Below, piece by piece: positions 1 to 5,924 of a stretch of 7,467 nt of DNA. This DNA is from an uncultured Chloroflexota bacterium (lineage in GTDB: Bacteria; Chloroflexota; Anaerolineae; Aggregatilineales; Phototrophicaceae): positions 1-7,467 of the forward strand of contig CALMZT010000796.1 in NCBI GenBank assembly GCA_937870805.1. The letters are read 5' to 3'. A program made the translations under genes and the position numbers. Under the pieces are notes generated by a model. That model had not been told where the DNA came from, did no database searches, and worked only from the letters and a program-made list of their open reading frames with translations. Within the stretch, counting starts at the first letter, position 1. Every line of letters starts with the position of its first letter.

Positions 1-54
1 TTCCCTTTGGAGCTTTAATTCAACCTGTAATGTAATCGTGTTTGAAAATATAGA

Positions 55-118
55 GCAGTTGATGGGCGAACACGTTGGTTCGCCCCTACGAACGATGTGG
101 AAATTTGAACTCAACTGC
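55..118. repeat. Nested palindrome, REP-like element
   Basis: The inner stem GGGCGAAC (64-71) pairs perfectly with GTTCGCCC (78-85) around a six-base loop and is followed by CTACG. An outer pair of arms, GCAGTTGA (55-62) and TCAACTGC (111-118), encloses it, so the 64-base block is doubly inverted. GGGCGAAC/GTTCGCCC palindromes followed by CTACG resemble short dispersed intergenic repeats that I recall from Chloroflexota and some cyanobacterial genomes; that is recollection, not a search. The element could be a REP/MITE-like repeat, or the stem of an RNA from an upstream transcript. No open reading frame crosses it convincingly. Confidence 0.5.
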
Positions 119-135
119 ATAATTTCTAATATAAT
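105..135 (+). promoter_or_regulatory. Candidate sigma-70-like promoter of the left operon
   Basis: An exact TATAAT lies at 130-135. The best -35 candidate is TTGAAC (105-110, four of six consensus bases), but the spacer is 19 bases, longer than the usual 17. Transcription would start near 142, leaving a leader of about 109 bases before the GTG start at 251. That leader contains the hairpin at 213-249. The region is AT-rich compared with the genes. An AT-rich stretch can produce a TATAAT by chance, so this is only a candidate. Confidence 0.4.
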
Positions 136-148
136 AACCAAATTAGAA
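124..148. promoter_or_regulatory. Inverted repeat over the -10 box, operator candidate
   Basis: TTCTAAT (124-130) and ATTAGAA (142-148) are perfect 7-base inverted arms separated by 11 bases. The left arm shares its last T with the TATAAT box and the right arm covers the predicted transcription start. A dimeric regulator bound here would block the promoter. The operon's permease carries a C-terminal helix-turn-helix and is one candidate ligand; that link is inference. The arms are AT-only apart from one C/G pair, so chance occurrence is possible. Confidence 0.35.
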
Positions 149-212
149 TCAGCCTACACGATATATGCTCCTTATCGAACACTAGGGTCACACTTGTATT
201 GCTGTTAAAATT

Positions 213-249
213 CCCCTGTCATCATATGAAGCCTTTCAGGGGATTTTTT
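213..249 (+). promoter_or_regulatory. Terminator-like hairpin overlapping the SD of the first gene
   Basis: CCCCTG (213-218) pairs with CAGGGG (237-242), extended by T212-A243, around an 18-base loop (219-236). Six T residues (244-249) follow. This has the layout of an intrinsic terminator, although the loop is long. The 3' arm is also the Shine-Dalgarno sequence AGGGGA (238-243), seven bases before the GTG start at 251. The hairpin could therefore act as an attenuator, mask the ribosome-binding site, or be a leftover terminator of an upstream unit. Confidence 0.5.
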
Positions 250-250
250 C

Positions 251-1348
251 GTGCAGCCAAAATCACGCTACTTGCTAATCGGTGTCATGCTGATCGTCGC
301 AGCTATGGCGTGGATCGCTTCACAATTCATCCAGCCAGTCTCTAATGCTACGTTAGTGGCTGACCCCAATACGCACTACGTAGCCATTGTGCCTCCGGGC
401 ATGACAAGTCCTTTTCATGTCTCTATCGCGGAAGGTGCAAGGACAGAGGGCGCACGGCTCGGATGGCGAGTCGAGGTACAGGCAACCATCAGTGAAAGTG
501 ATTTTGCAGGTCAGGTGACGTTAATTCAGCAATTATTGGAAATGGGCATCGAGGCGGTGAGTATCAACTCCTTACAAGCTGAAGCCATCGTGCCTGTTGT
601 GAGGGCGGCAAACGAAGCAAATGTATTCGTGTTCATTCACAACTCGCTCACTCCTCTACCCGATGGAAATGTGACCGCGTATATTGGCTACGATCAATGG
701 CGCGGTGCGGCAAAACTTGGCGAATACACCTGTCGATTGCTGGCAGAAAAATATAACACCACGCCTGAGCAAGCTGTAGGTAAAGTGTACATTCTGTTGG
801 GTATCGAAGGCTTTCATGTACACCGCCGCACGCAAGGCTATATTGCGGGATTGTCAATGTGTCCCGGTGTTCAAGTCGTTGGCGAACAAAGCGCGGAATG
901 GGATCGTGAAATGGGCGCGAATGTTGCTACCGCTGCTTTACAGCAAACGCCTGACATTGATGTGTTTTATAGCAATAGCGATGAAATGGGAATTGGCGCA
1001 GCACTGGCTGCTGAACAGCTAGGATTAGTCATCAATCGGGATTTTTTTGTGCTGTCGATTGATGGAAATGGTCCCACACTGGACTTGATCAGGGATGGCA
1101 GGTATACAGCTACACTAGGCGTTGACCCCATGCGTATTGGGCAAACAGTCATCAATACCATGCAAAGTGTGCTTCAGGGCGAAGCCGTGTCACAATGTAT
1201 CTTAACGCCATCTATCGTCGTTGACGCCTCAAATGTGGATGCTTATATTGCCGGGGAAACGTGGACGCCGCCCGTTGCCGGTGCCCCAGAACTGGACAAT
1301 GGATTGCCATCAGGTACAGGGGAGATTCCAAGCACACCTACCCCGTGA
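251..1348 (+). CDS. Sugar-type ABC transporter solute-binding protein
   Basis: A 365-residue receptor of the periplasmic binding protein type 1 fold (Peripla_BP_4, RbsB-like). It should capture a sugar or related small solute outside the membrane and deliver it to the permease encoded at 2927. The GTG start is chosen because AGGGGA lies seven bases upstream; an internal ATG at 287 would cut into the hydrophobic segment. Residues 7-27 form a signal peptide or membrane anchor after a short basic N-terminus (KSR). There is no lipobox cysteine; S-N-A at 31-33 is a possible cleavage site. Family landmarks are the first beta strand THYVAIVPPG (41-50), RTQGY (193-197), SNSDEMGIGAALAAEQLG (241-258) and SIDGNGPTLDLIRDGRYTAT (269-288). 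Three cysteines (161, 204, 316) and a Pro/Thr/Gly-rich tail (339-365) are unusual. The solute is not predictable. Confidence 0.88.
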   Translation: MQPKSRYLLIGVMLIVAAMAWIASQFIQPVSNATLVADPNTHYVAIVPPGMTSPFHVSIAEGARTEGARLGWRVEVQATISESDFAGQVTLIQQLLEMGIEAVSINSLQAEAIVPVVRAANEANVFVFIHNSLTPLPDGNVTAYIGYDQWRGAAKLGEYTCRLLAEKYNTTPEQAVGKVYILLGIEGFHVHRRTQGYIAGLSMCPGVQVVGEQSAEWDREMGANVATAALQQTPDIDVFYSNSDEMGIGAALAAEQLGLVINRDFFVLSIDGNGPTLDLIRDGRYTATLGVDPMRIGQTVINTMQSVLQGEAVSQCILTPSIVVDASNVDAYIAGETWTPPVAGAPELDNGLPSGTGEIPSTPTP

Positions 1349-1445
1349 GTGACGCCGCGTAATTGGCGATTGTTCACAATTTCAAAGCAAGAATCCTGCA
1401 ACTTGGATACAATAGTGACCGTTGCGATTGGTAGGATTTATACCG
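1349..1445 (+). promoter_or_regulatory. Intergenic spacer with palindrome, -10-like box and SD
   Basis: The 97-base gap between receptor and ATPase holds a small perfect palindrome ATTGT-TC-ACAAT (1369-1380), a -10-like TACAAT (1408-1413) without a convincing -35 partner, and AGGA (1433-1436) nine bases before the ATG at 1446. The gap is long for co-transcribed genes, so a second, internal promoter or an RNA-processing site that sets receptor-to-ATPase ratio is possible. There is no clear terminator hairpin. The palindrome is short enough to be chance. Confidence 0.3.
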
Positions 1446-2927
1446 ATGGCGCTCTTAGAAATTCGCGGCGTATCAAAATCTTTTCCCGGCGTACAAGCGC
1501 TTTCGCAGGTCGATTTTGATGTTCAGGCGGGCGAAGTTCATGCGCTCATTGGCGAAAATGGCGCAGGCAAATCGACACTCATCAAACTCATCGGCGGGGT
1601 CTATCAACCTGATGCAGGCAGTATCCACTTTGAAGGCAAGCCCGTTTCCTTTACTTCCCCGCAAGAGTCAAAAATAGCGGGTATTCATACTCTTTATCAG
1701 GAATTCAATTTATTACCCGAAACCAGTGTCGCTGAGAATATTTTTCTCGGTTCCGAGCCACTAATGCGCTATTTGCCGTTTATTGACTGGCGCAAAATGC
1801 GCAGCCAAACGCAAGAGATTCTGGAAATGCTCGGTATGCACATTGACCCCGATATGCAAGTTTCCGACCTGAACGTGGCAGAGCAGCAAATGGTAGAGTT
1901 AGCGAAAACGTTACACGTTCAACCTAAACTGCTGCTCATGGATGAACCCACAGCGACTCTCTCTGAACGCGAGGTAAGGACACTGTTTGGTCTCATCCGA
2001 CGGGTGACAGAGCGCGGTATCGGCGTCATCTATATCAGCCATCGGCTTGCTGAAATACTTGAAATCGCTGATCGAGTCACGGTCCTGCGCGAAGGACGCC
2101 GCGTCACAACGGTTGATACAACAGCCGTCACCAGCGATCAGCTCATCAACCTCGTACTCGGTAAAACGATTAACCGTAATTTCGCGCGCAAATCCCATCG
2201 AACTGGCACTGAAGTGCTGCGCATTGAGCGCTTGACACGCTACCCAACGTTCGAGAATGTCTCCTTTGAACTGCACGCAGGGGAAATTGTCGGGCTGGCA
2301 GGATTGGTGGGGTCTGGACGCACGGCACTCGTGCGCAGTATTTTTGGTTTGGATACTGCTGACAGCGGGATAATTTACGTCAACAGTCAAGCAGTTTCTA
2401 TTCAATCACCGCGCGATGCCATTGCGGCAGGCATCGGGTTGCTCCCCGAAAATCGCCAGGATCAGGCGTTACTGCTGGACATGTCGGCGCGGGAAAATAT
2501 TACCCTGAGCCAGTTAGAGAAGTCAGGCGCGCTCATCAGTCAAAAGGCTGAACATCAACTGGTGAAGCGCTACATCGAAAAGCTGCAAATTAAACTTCCC
2601 AGCCCAGAAGCCAAAACCCGTTACCTTTCGGGAGGCACGCAGCAAAAAATCATACTTTCGCGGTGGTTGGCACTTCAGCCGCGCATCCTGATCTTTGACG
2701 AACCCACACAGGGGATCGACATCGGCACCAGAATTGAAATTTATCGCTTGCTTGGAGAGCTTGCCAGTCAGGGGAGCGCCATCGTCATCATTAGCTCAGA
2801 GTTAGCGGAAATTGTCGGGTTGTGTGATCGAGCGCTGGTGATGCGTTCCGGTCATCTCGTCAAGACTTTGGAACATGAGCATATCACCGAGGAATCCTTG
2901 CTGTATTACGCGATGGGAGAAAGCTGA
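1446..2927 (+). CDS. Two-domain sugar ABC transporter ATPase (RbsA/MglA type)
   Basis: A 493-residue cytoplasmic protein with two fused nucleotide-binding domains, the usual length for RbsA/MglA/XylG. It powers the permease encoded directly downstream. ATG 1446 is preferred to the in-frame TTG at 1422 because AGGA (1433-1436) fits it and because MALLEIRGVSKSFPGVQAL matches the usual family N-terminus. Domain 1: Walker A GENGAGKST (36-44), Q-loop Q85, relaxed signature LNVAEQQ (142-148), Walker B LLLMDEP (162-168), H-loop H199. Domain 2: degenerate Walker A GLVGSGRT (286-293, Arg for Lys), intact signature LSGGTQQ (394-400), Walker B ILIFDEP (414-420), and Ser-Ser in place of the H-loop His. 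This asymmetry, with one catalytic and one degenerate site, is normal for the family. The stop overlaps the next start (TGATG), with GGGAGA (2915-2920) six bases before that start, so the two are translationally coupled. Confidence 0.95.
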   Translation: MALLEIRGVSKSFPGVQALSQVDFDVQAGEVHALIGENGAGKSTLIKLIGGVYQPDAGSIHFEGKPVSFTSPQESKIAGIHTLYQEFNLLPETSVAENIFLGSEPLMRYLPFIDWRKMRSQTQEILEMLGMHIDPDMQVSDLNVAEQQMVELAKTLHVQPKLLLMDEPTATLSEREVRTLFGLIRRVTERGIGVIYISHRLAEILEIADRVTVLREGRRVTTVDTTAVTSDQLINLVLGKTINRNFARKSHRTGTEVLRIERLTRYPTFENVSFELHAGEIVGLAGLVGSGRTALVRSIFGLDTADSGIIYVNSQAVSIQSPRDAIAAGIGLLPENRQDQALLLDMSARENITLSQLEKSGALISQKAEHQLVKRYIEKLQIKLPSPEAKTRYLSGGTQQKIILSRWLALQPRILIFDEPTQGIDIGTRIEIYRLLGELASQGSAIVIISSELAEIVGLCDRALVMRSGHLVKTLEHEHITEESLLYYAMGES

Positions 2928-4765
2928 TGAGCAGCCGTAATCTCAACATCAGCAAGCGAGGGCGGCGTTCAGCAAAGTTTCATCCGCGTGACTGGATTGT
3001 GGTTGGCATTCTTGCATTCCTGCTGTTCACATTTATTGCTAAAGCACTGCAATTTAGCTTGCTCGGAAATCTGCAAATTCTGGCAATTGCAATGGCGACG
3101 GTAGGCATTGTCAGTATCGGACAAACGCTTGTTGTCCTGACCGGAGGTGTTGATCTCTCCATTGGTTCTATCATGGCGCTTACGGGCGTCATCATTGCCG
3201 GTCTCATGACAGCAAATGTGGGAAACATCCTGGGTCCGATTAATCCCTTGATAGCCGCCTGTATCGGCCTGGCGATTGCTACGGGAATTGGCTGGCTGCA
3301 TGGAATTTTTATCACGCGCTTTAAATTAGCCCCGTTTATCATCACGTTTGGGTCACTTACACTGCTGCGTGGGCTGGCGCAGGTGATTTCCAACGGATCG
3401 GCAATCAATCTGCGCACGAATGCGTTCGATTGGCTGTGGGACAATGCCTTTGGCATTATTCCAATACCCGCGCTCGTCATGGCGTGCTTATTCATTGGCT
3501 CTGCCTTTATGCTGCGGAATACCCGCTTAGGACGTTACACCTACGCCATCGGCAACAACGAAACCGTGACACGTTTGAGCGGTGTGGACGTTGAGCGTAC
3601 ACAGCAAATTATCTATGCGATCAGCGGCTTTCTTGCTGGCTTAGCAGGATTATTTTTACTTGCGCGCATTGCAGGCGGGACTTTCCAGAGCGGCGAGAAC
3701 TATGAACTGCTCTCTATTGCCGCGGTCATCATTGGCGGAACCAGCTTAAAAGGTGGCACTGGTGGGGTATGGGGGACGCTAGCGGGTGTCCTGTTGATGT
3801 CGTTGGTCAGCAATGGTTTAGTGTTGATTAGCGTTCCACCTCTTTGGAAGGAAGCAATCACGGGCGCGCTGGTGATCGCAGCCGCTTTGATCGATGTCCA
3901 ACGACGGCGCTTACAAGAATCAGCTCCTGTGCTTATCCGCAGGCTGTCACCGCCATCAATTGAGCCTTCAATGCCGCTGGATGAAGCGCTTCGGCAGTTG
4001 GCTCACATTATCCAGACGCGCTTCGGCTACGATGAGGTTCGGATTTATTTGCATGATCGAGAGTCGGGCAATCTGGTGGAGCCGCGCAGCGACACTCTAC
4101 CTGATGGGACGCTTGCCGTAAATTCCTACAAGACTGGGAAATGCGTTTTCGTCAACGATTTTAAGCGCGAACGAGAACCACTGGTTGTACCCTGGCGGTC
4201 AGAAATACGGGCGGCGGCGGCTGTGCCCATTCAGTATCGTAAGCGCGTGATCGGCGCACTGGAAATGCAAAGCTCTACAATGAATGTCTTTAGCCTGCAA
4301 GCACTGGAAACGATTGCTTTGCTGGCGACACAGATGGCACCGAATATCGAAGATCGCTGGCTGTTGGAAAGTGGCTGGCTGACACAACAGGTACGCGAAT
4401 GCTTGCGCAACCTCAGTGATGATGTTTATTTACACCAATGCACGCTTGCCGATTGGCTGCAAATCAACGATCTAACAAGGAGAAGTGAACTTCTACGGCA
4501 AATTTTATGCGACGCAATCGAGCATACCTTGCCACAGTCGACAGGTTCAAGTTCACGGATGACGCGACGCTATCAACTGTTGAAGCAAACGTTTATCGAT
4601 CAATTGGCTGCTGAGACGATTGGTCAAAATTTAGGACTCAGCCGCCGTCAATATTTTTATGATCTCAAACAAGCCGTTGATGTCGTCGTCGATTACCTTT
4701 ACATCCAGCGTCAACAAATTAGCTTGCGCTATGACGCACCACCGATATCGCATTCATTTCTGTGA
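2927..4765 (+). CDS. Sugar permease fused to GAF and helix-turn-helix domains
   Basis: A 612-residue fusion. Residues 22-325 are a whole BPD_transp_2 (RbsC-type) permease of about ten membrane segments, with TGGVDLSIGS (72-81), the coupling region IGNNETVTRLSGVDVERTQ (208-226) and the family end LVIAAALIDVQRRR (315-328), where ordinary homologues stop. After a Pro/Ser-rich linker (about 331-350) comes a GAF domain (about 352-475): LDEALRQLAHIIQTRFGYDE, then AAVPIQYRKRVIGALEMQSS (431-450) and FSLQALETIALLATQMA (455-471). An alpha-helical stretch (476-548) leads to a sigma-r4/LuxR-like helix-turn-helix (about 550-592): LLKQTFIDQL-AETIGQNLGLSRRQYFYDL. RbsC-type permeases have a cytoplasmic C-terminus, so the sensor and DNA-binding parts would sit inside the cell next to the ATPase. 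The reading frame is continuous with no slippery run at the joint. The fusion's regulatory function is inference. An internal start at ATG 3971 would give a soluble GAF-HTH protein, but it lacks a good SD. Confidence 0.9.
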   Translation: MSSRNLNISKRGRRSAKFHPRDWIVVGILAFLLFTFIAKALQFSLLGNLQILAIAMATVGIVSIGQTLVVLTGGVDLSIGSIMALTGVIIAGLMTANVGNILGPINPLIAACIGLAIATGIGWLHGIFITRFKLAPFIITFGSLTLLRGLAQVISNGSAINLRTNAFDWLWDNAFGIIPIPALVMACLFIGSAFMLRNTRLGRYTYAIGNNETVTRLSGVDVERTQQIIYAISGFLAGLAGLFLLARIAGGTFQSGENYELLSIAAVIIGGTSLKGGTGGVWGTLAGVLLMSLVSNGLVLISVPPLWKEAITGALVIAAALIDVQRRRLQESAPVLIRRLSPPSIEPSMPLDEALRQLAHIIQTRFGYDEVRIYLHDRESGNLVEPRSDTLPDGTLAVNSYKTGKCVFVNDFKREREPLVVPWRSEIRAAAAVPIQYRKRVIGALEMQSSTMNVFSLQALETIALLATQMAPNIEDRWLLESGWLTQQVRECLRNLSDDVYLHQCTLADWLQINDLTRRSELLRQILCDAIEHTLPQSTGSSSRMTRRYQLLKQTFIDQLAAETIGQNLGLSRRQYFYDLKQAVDVVVDYLYIQRQQISLRYDAPPISHSFL

Positions 4766-4772
4766 GGCTGTA

Positions 4773-4793
4773 CCCCTACCTTGAAGATAGGGG
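4773..4793. terminator. Short hairpin between convergent operons
   Basis: CCCCTA (4773-4778) pairs with TAGGGG (4788-4793) around nine bases (4779-4787), eight bases after the stop of the permease fusion and 20 bases beyond the stop of the minus-strand receptor. Its place between two converging genes suits a bidirectional terminator. Neither side has a proper T-run, so efficient intrinsic termination is doubtful; it may only stabilise 3' ends. Confidence 0.4.
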
Positions 4794-4812
4794 CACAATT
4801 GGGAAAACAGAA

Positions 4813-5799
4813 TTAGCGAATGCCCTCTTCGATCAGCGGCGCTATTTCAGCAATGTTGTCCGGTGTAACAGTACCAACACCGGTATTGATGTGGAGTCCC
4901 GGAATCAGATAGTTGTAAGTCAGGTAGATCTGCTGAATTGGATAGTAGCCCTGAAGGTAAAGCACCTGATCGAAGCTGGCGCTAATCCAACCGTTGGTAA
5001 TGCCTTCAATCGTCGCGGGCGAAAGATCGATTCCACCGATAATGATGTCGCCGGGGTTCTTGCCTGCTGCTTGTAGAACGTCCGGCAAAACTGCCGTGAT
5101 ATTGCCGTGCTGGGTTCCAATGGCACGGAGGTTAGGATTGGCGGCGATGTAGGCAGTCAGTACGGGGATTGCCAACGATGCGTCACTGTCTACTTCCTGT
5201 GAAACGTCAAGCTGTTCTACTGTGAGTCCGGCTTCCACCAGCGCGTCATATAAGCCGCGAGAGCTTACGCTTCTGGATTCATTACTCCAAATGTCATAGA
5301 CAACAGCTTGATCGCCAGCCTGCAACCCTGCCGCAATCATGGCACGTCCAGTCAGATAACCACCCTCGTACAAGTCTGCACCCGCGTAACCGAAGCCCTC
5401 GCTCTGATACTGTGCTTCGAGGTTCGGAAGGGGGTTGTTGCCGCTGGTGACGATGATGCCTGCGTTGATGGCTTCTTCGACGAGTGGTGCAAAGGCATCT
5501 TCGCCCGGATGTCCCATAATGACGATGCCATCAGGTTGCGCAGCCATCGCCTGGCGGAACTGTTCAATCATCACCTGGGGATCCCAGCCAGAATACTGCT
5601 CGACCAGCGTAATGCCCAGGTCTTCAGCCGCAGCGCGTGCGCCGTTCGTGCGCGCCAATGTCGACGGGTCGCCTTCCGTGCCGCCCATCTGCATGTAAAC
5701 GACAATTTCTTCGTCCTGAGCGACGGTCAACTGCACGGACAACGATGCGAACAGCGCGACGATCATCAAGAGAGCGAACAGTTTAAAATAGCGTTTCAT
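4813..5799 (-). CDS. Sugar-type ABC transporter solute-binding protein
   Basis: A 328-residue receptor with the periplasmic binding protein type 1 fold, of the FrcB-like sugar group. Two ATGs lie in frame (5805 and 5799). AAAGGA (5812-5807) is one base from the first but seven from the second, so 5799 is chosen; using 5805 adds two residues. Residues 1-27 are a Sec signal peptide (basic KRYFK, hydrophobic core, TVA before Q28) without a lipobox cysteine. Landmarks include EQYSGWDPQVMIEQFRQAM, the strand PDGIVIMGHPGEDAFAPLVE, GIIVTSGNN in the hinge/ligand region, and GDIIIGGIDLSPATIEGI in the second lobe. It is the last gene of its operon and should serve the permease encoded at 6998-5925, from which it is separated by 125 bases that may give it separate expression. 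The solute is unknown. Confidence 0.9.
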   Translation of the reverse strand: MKRYFKLFALLMIVALFASLSVQLTVAQDEEIVVYMQMGGTEGDPSTLARTNGARAAAEDLGITLVEQYSGWDPQVMIEQFRQAMAAQPDGIVIMGHPGEDAFAPLVEEAINAGIIVTSGNNPLPNLEAQYQSEGFGYAGADLYEGGYLTGRAMIAAGLQAGDQAVVYDIWSNESRSVSSRGLYDALVEAGLTVEQLDVSQEVDSDASLAIPVLTAYIAANPNLRAIGTQHGNITAVLPDVLQAAGKNPGDIIIGGIDLSPATIEGITNGWISASFDQVLYLQGYYPIQQIYLTYNYLIPGLHINTGVGTVTPDNIAEIAPLIEEGIR

Positions 5800-5801
5800 T
5801 T

Positions 5802-5864
5802 TCATTTCCTTTCATAGTGAATGTGTTTTTGTTTATAGGGTTTGTAGAGACAACATGCGCCCAT
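5802..5864 (-). CDS. Possible 20-residue leader ORF before the receptor gene
   Basis: An ATG at 5864 opens a 20-codon frame (M-G-A-C-C-L-Y-K-P-Y-K...) whose TGA (5804-5802) overlaps the upstream ATG of the receptor gene as ATGA, the arrangement seen in translational coupling. The same frame can start at ATG 5888, giving 28 residues, just after a TAA. A perfect AGGAGG (5885-5880) lies 15 bases before ATG 5864, which is too far for an ideal SD, and inside the frame if 5888 is used. The peptide is basic and matches no family I know. It may be a translated leader or chance; the strong SD and stop/start overlap are the only support. Confidence 0.25.
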   Translation of the reverse strand: MGACCLYKPYKQKHIHYERK

Positions 5865-5877
5865 ATTTGCGATAATG

Positions 5878-5885
5878 CACCTCCT
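5878..5885 (-). promoter_or_regulatory. Strong Shine-Dalgarno-like AGGAGGTG in the gap
   Basis: AGGAGGTG on the minus strand is a near-complete anti-SD match, stronger than the SD of any annotated gene in the window. It lies about 80 bases upstream of the receptor start, between permease and receptor. No standard start codon sits at the ideal 5-9 base distance: ATC is at six bases, ATG 5864 at 15. It may load ribosomes for a leader peptide, act as a standby site that protects the receptor mRNA, or be fortuitous. Confidence 0.4.
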
Positions 5886-5924
5886 CATTTAACTGATTGT
5901 TTTCCATTTCCAACGACAGCGCGA

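Noticed and set aside
1..54. End of an upstream gene or a second promoter (TTGGAG...TGTAAT).
   Set aside because: No frame with coding character reaches this stretch, and the -35 candidate matches only three of six bases.
159..177. Inverted pentamers CGATA/TATCG as an operator.
   Set aside because: Five-base arms nine bases apart are expected by chance in an AT-rich stretch of this size.
2282..2345. Arg in place of the Walker A Lys in the second ATPase domain (GLVGSGRT), a possible inactivating mutation.
   Set aside because: A degenerate second Walker A (GLVGxGRT) is typical of RbsA/MglA-type double ATPases, so it is family-normal.
1911..2405. A 164-codon open frame on the minus strand inside the left ATPase gene.
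   Set aside because: It lies wholly opposite a strongly supported ATPase, its product shows no known motif, and such shadow frames are common opposite conserved genes.
4762..5076. A 104-codon plus-strand frame starting at the end of the permease fusion.
   Set aside because: It overlaps the receptor coding sequence on the other strand almost completely and has no recognisable domain or good SD.
5308..5817. A 169-codon plus-strand frame opposite the right receptor gene.
   Set aside because: The product is Cys/His/Arg-rich without a domain, and the minus-strand receptor explains the whole region.
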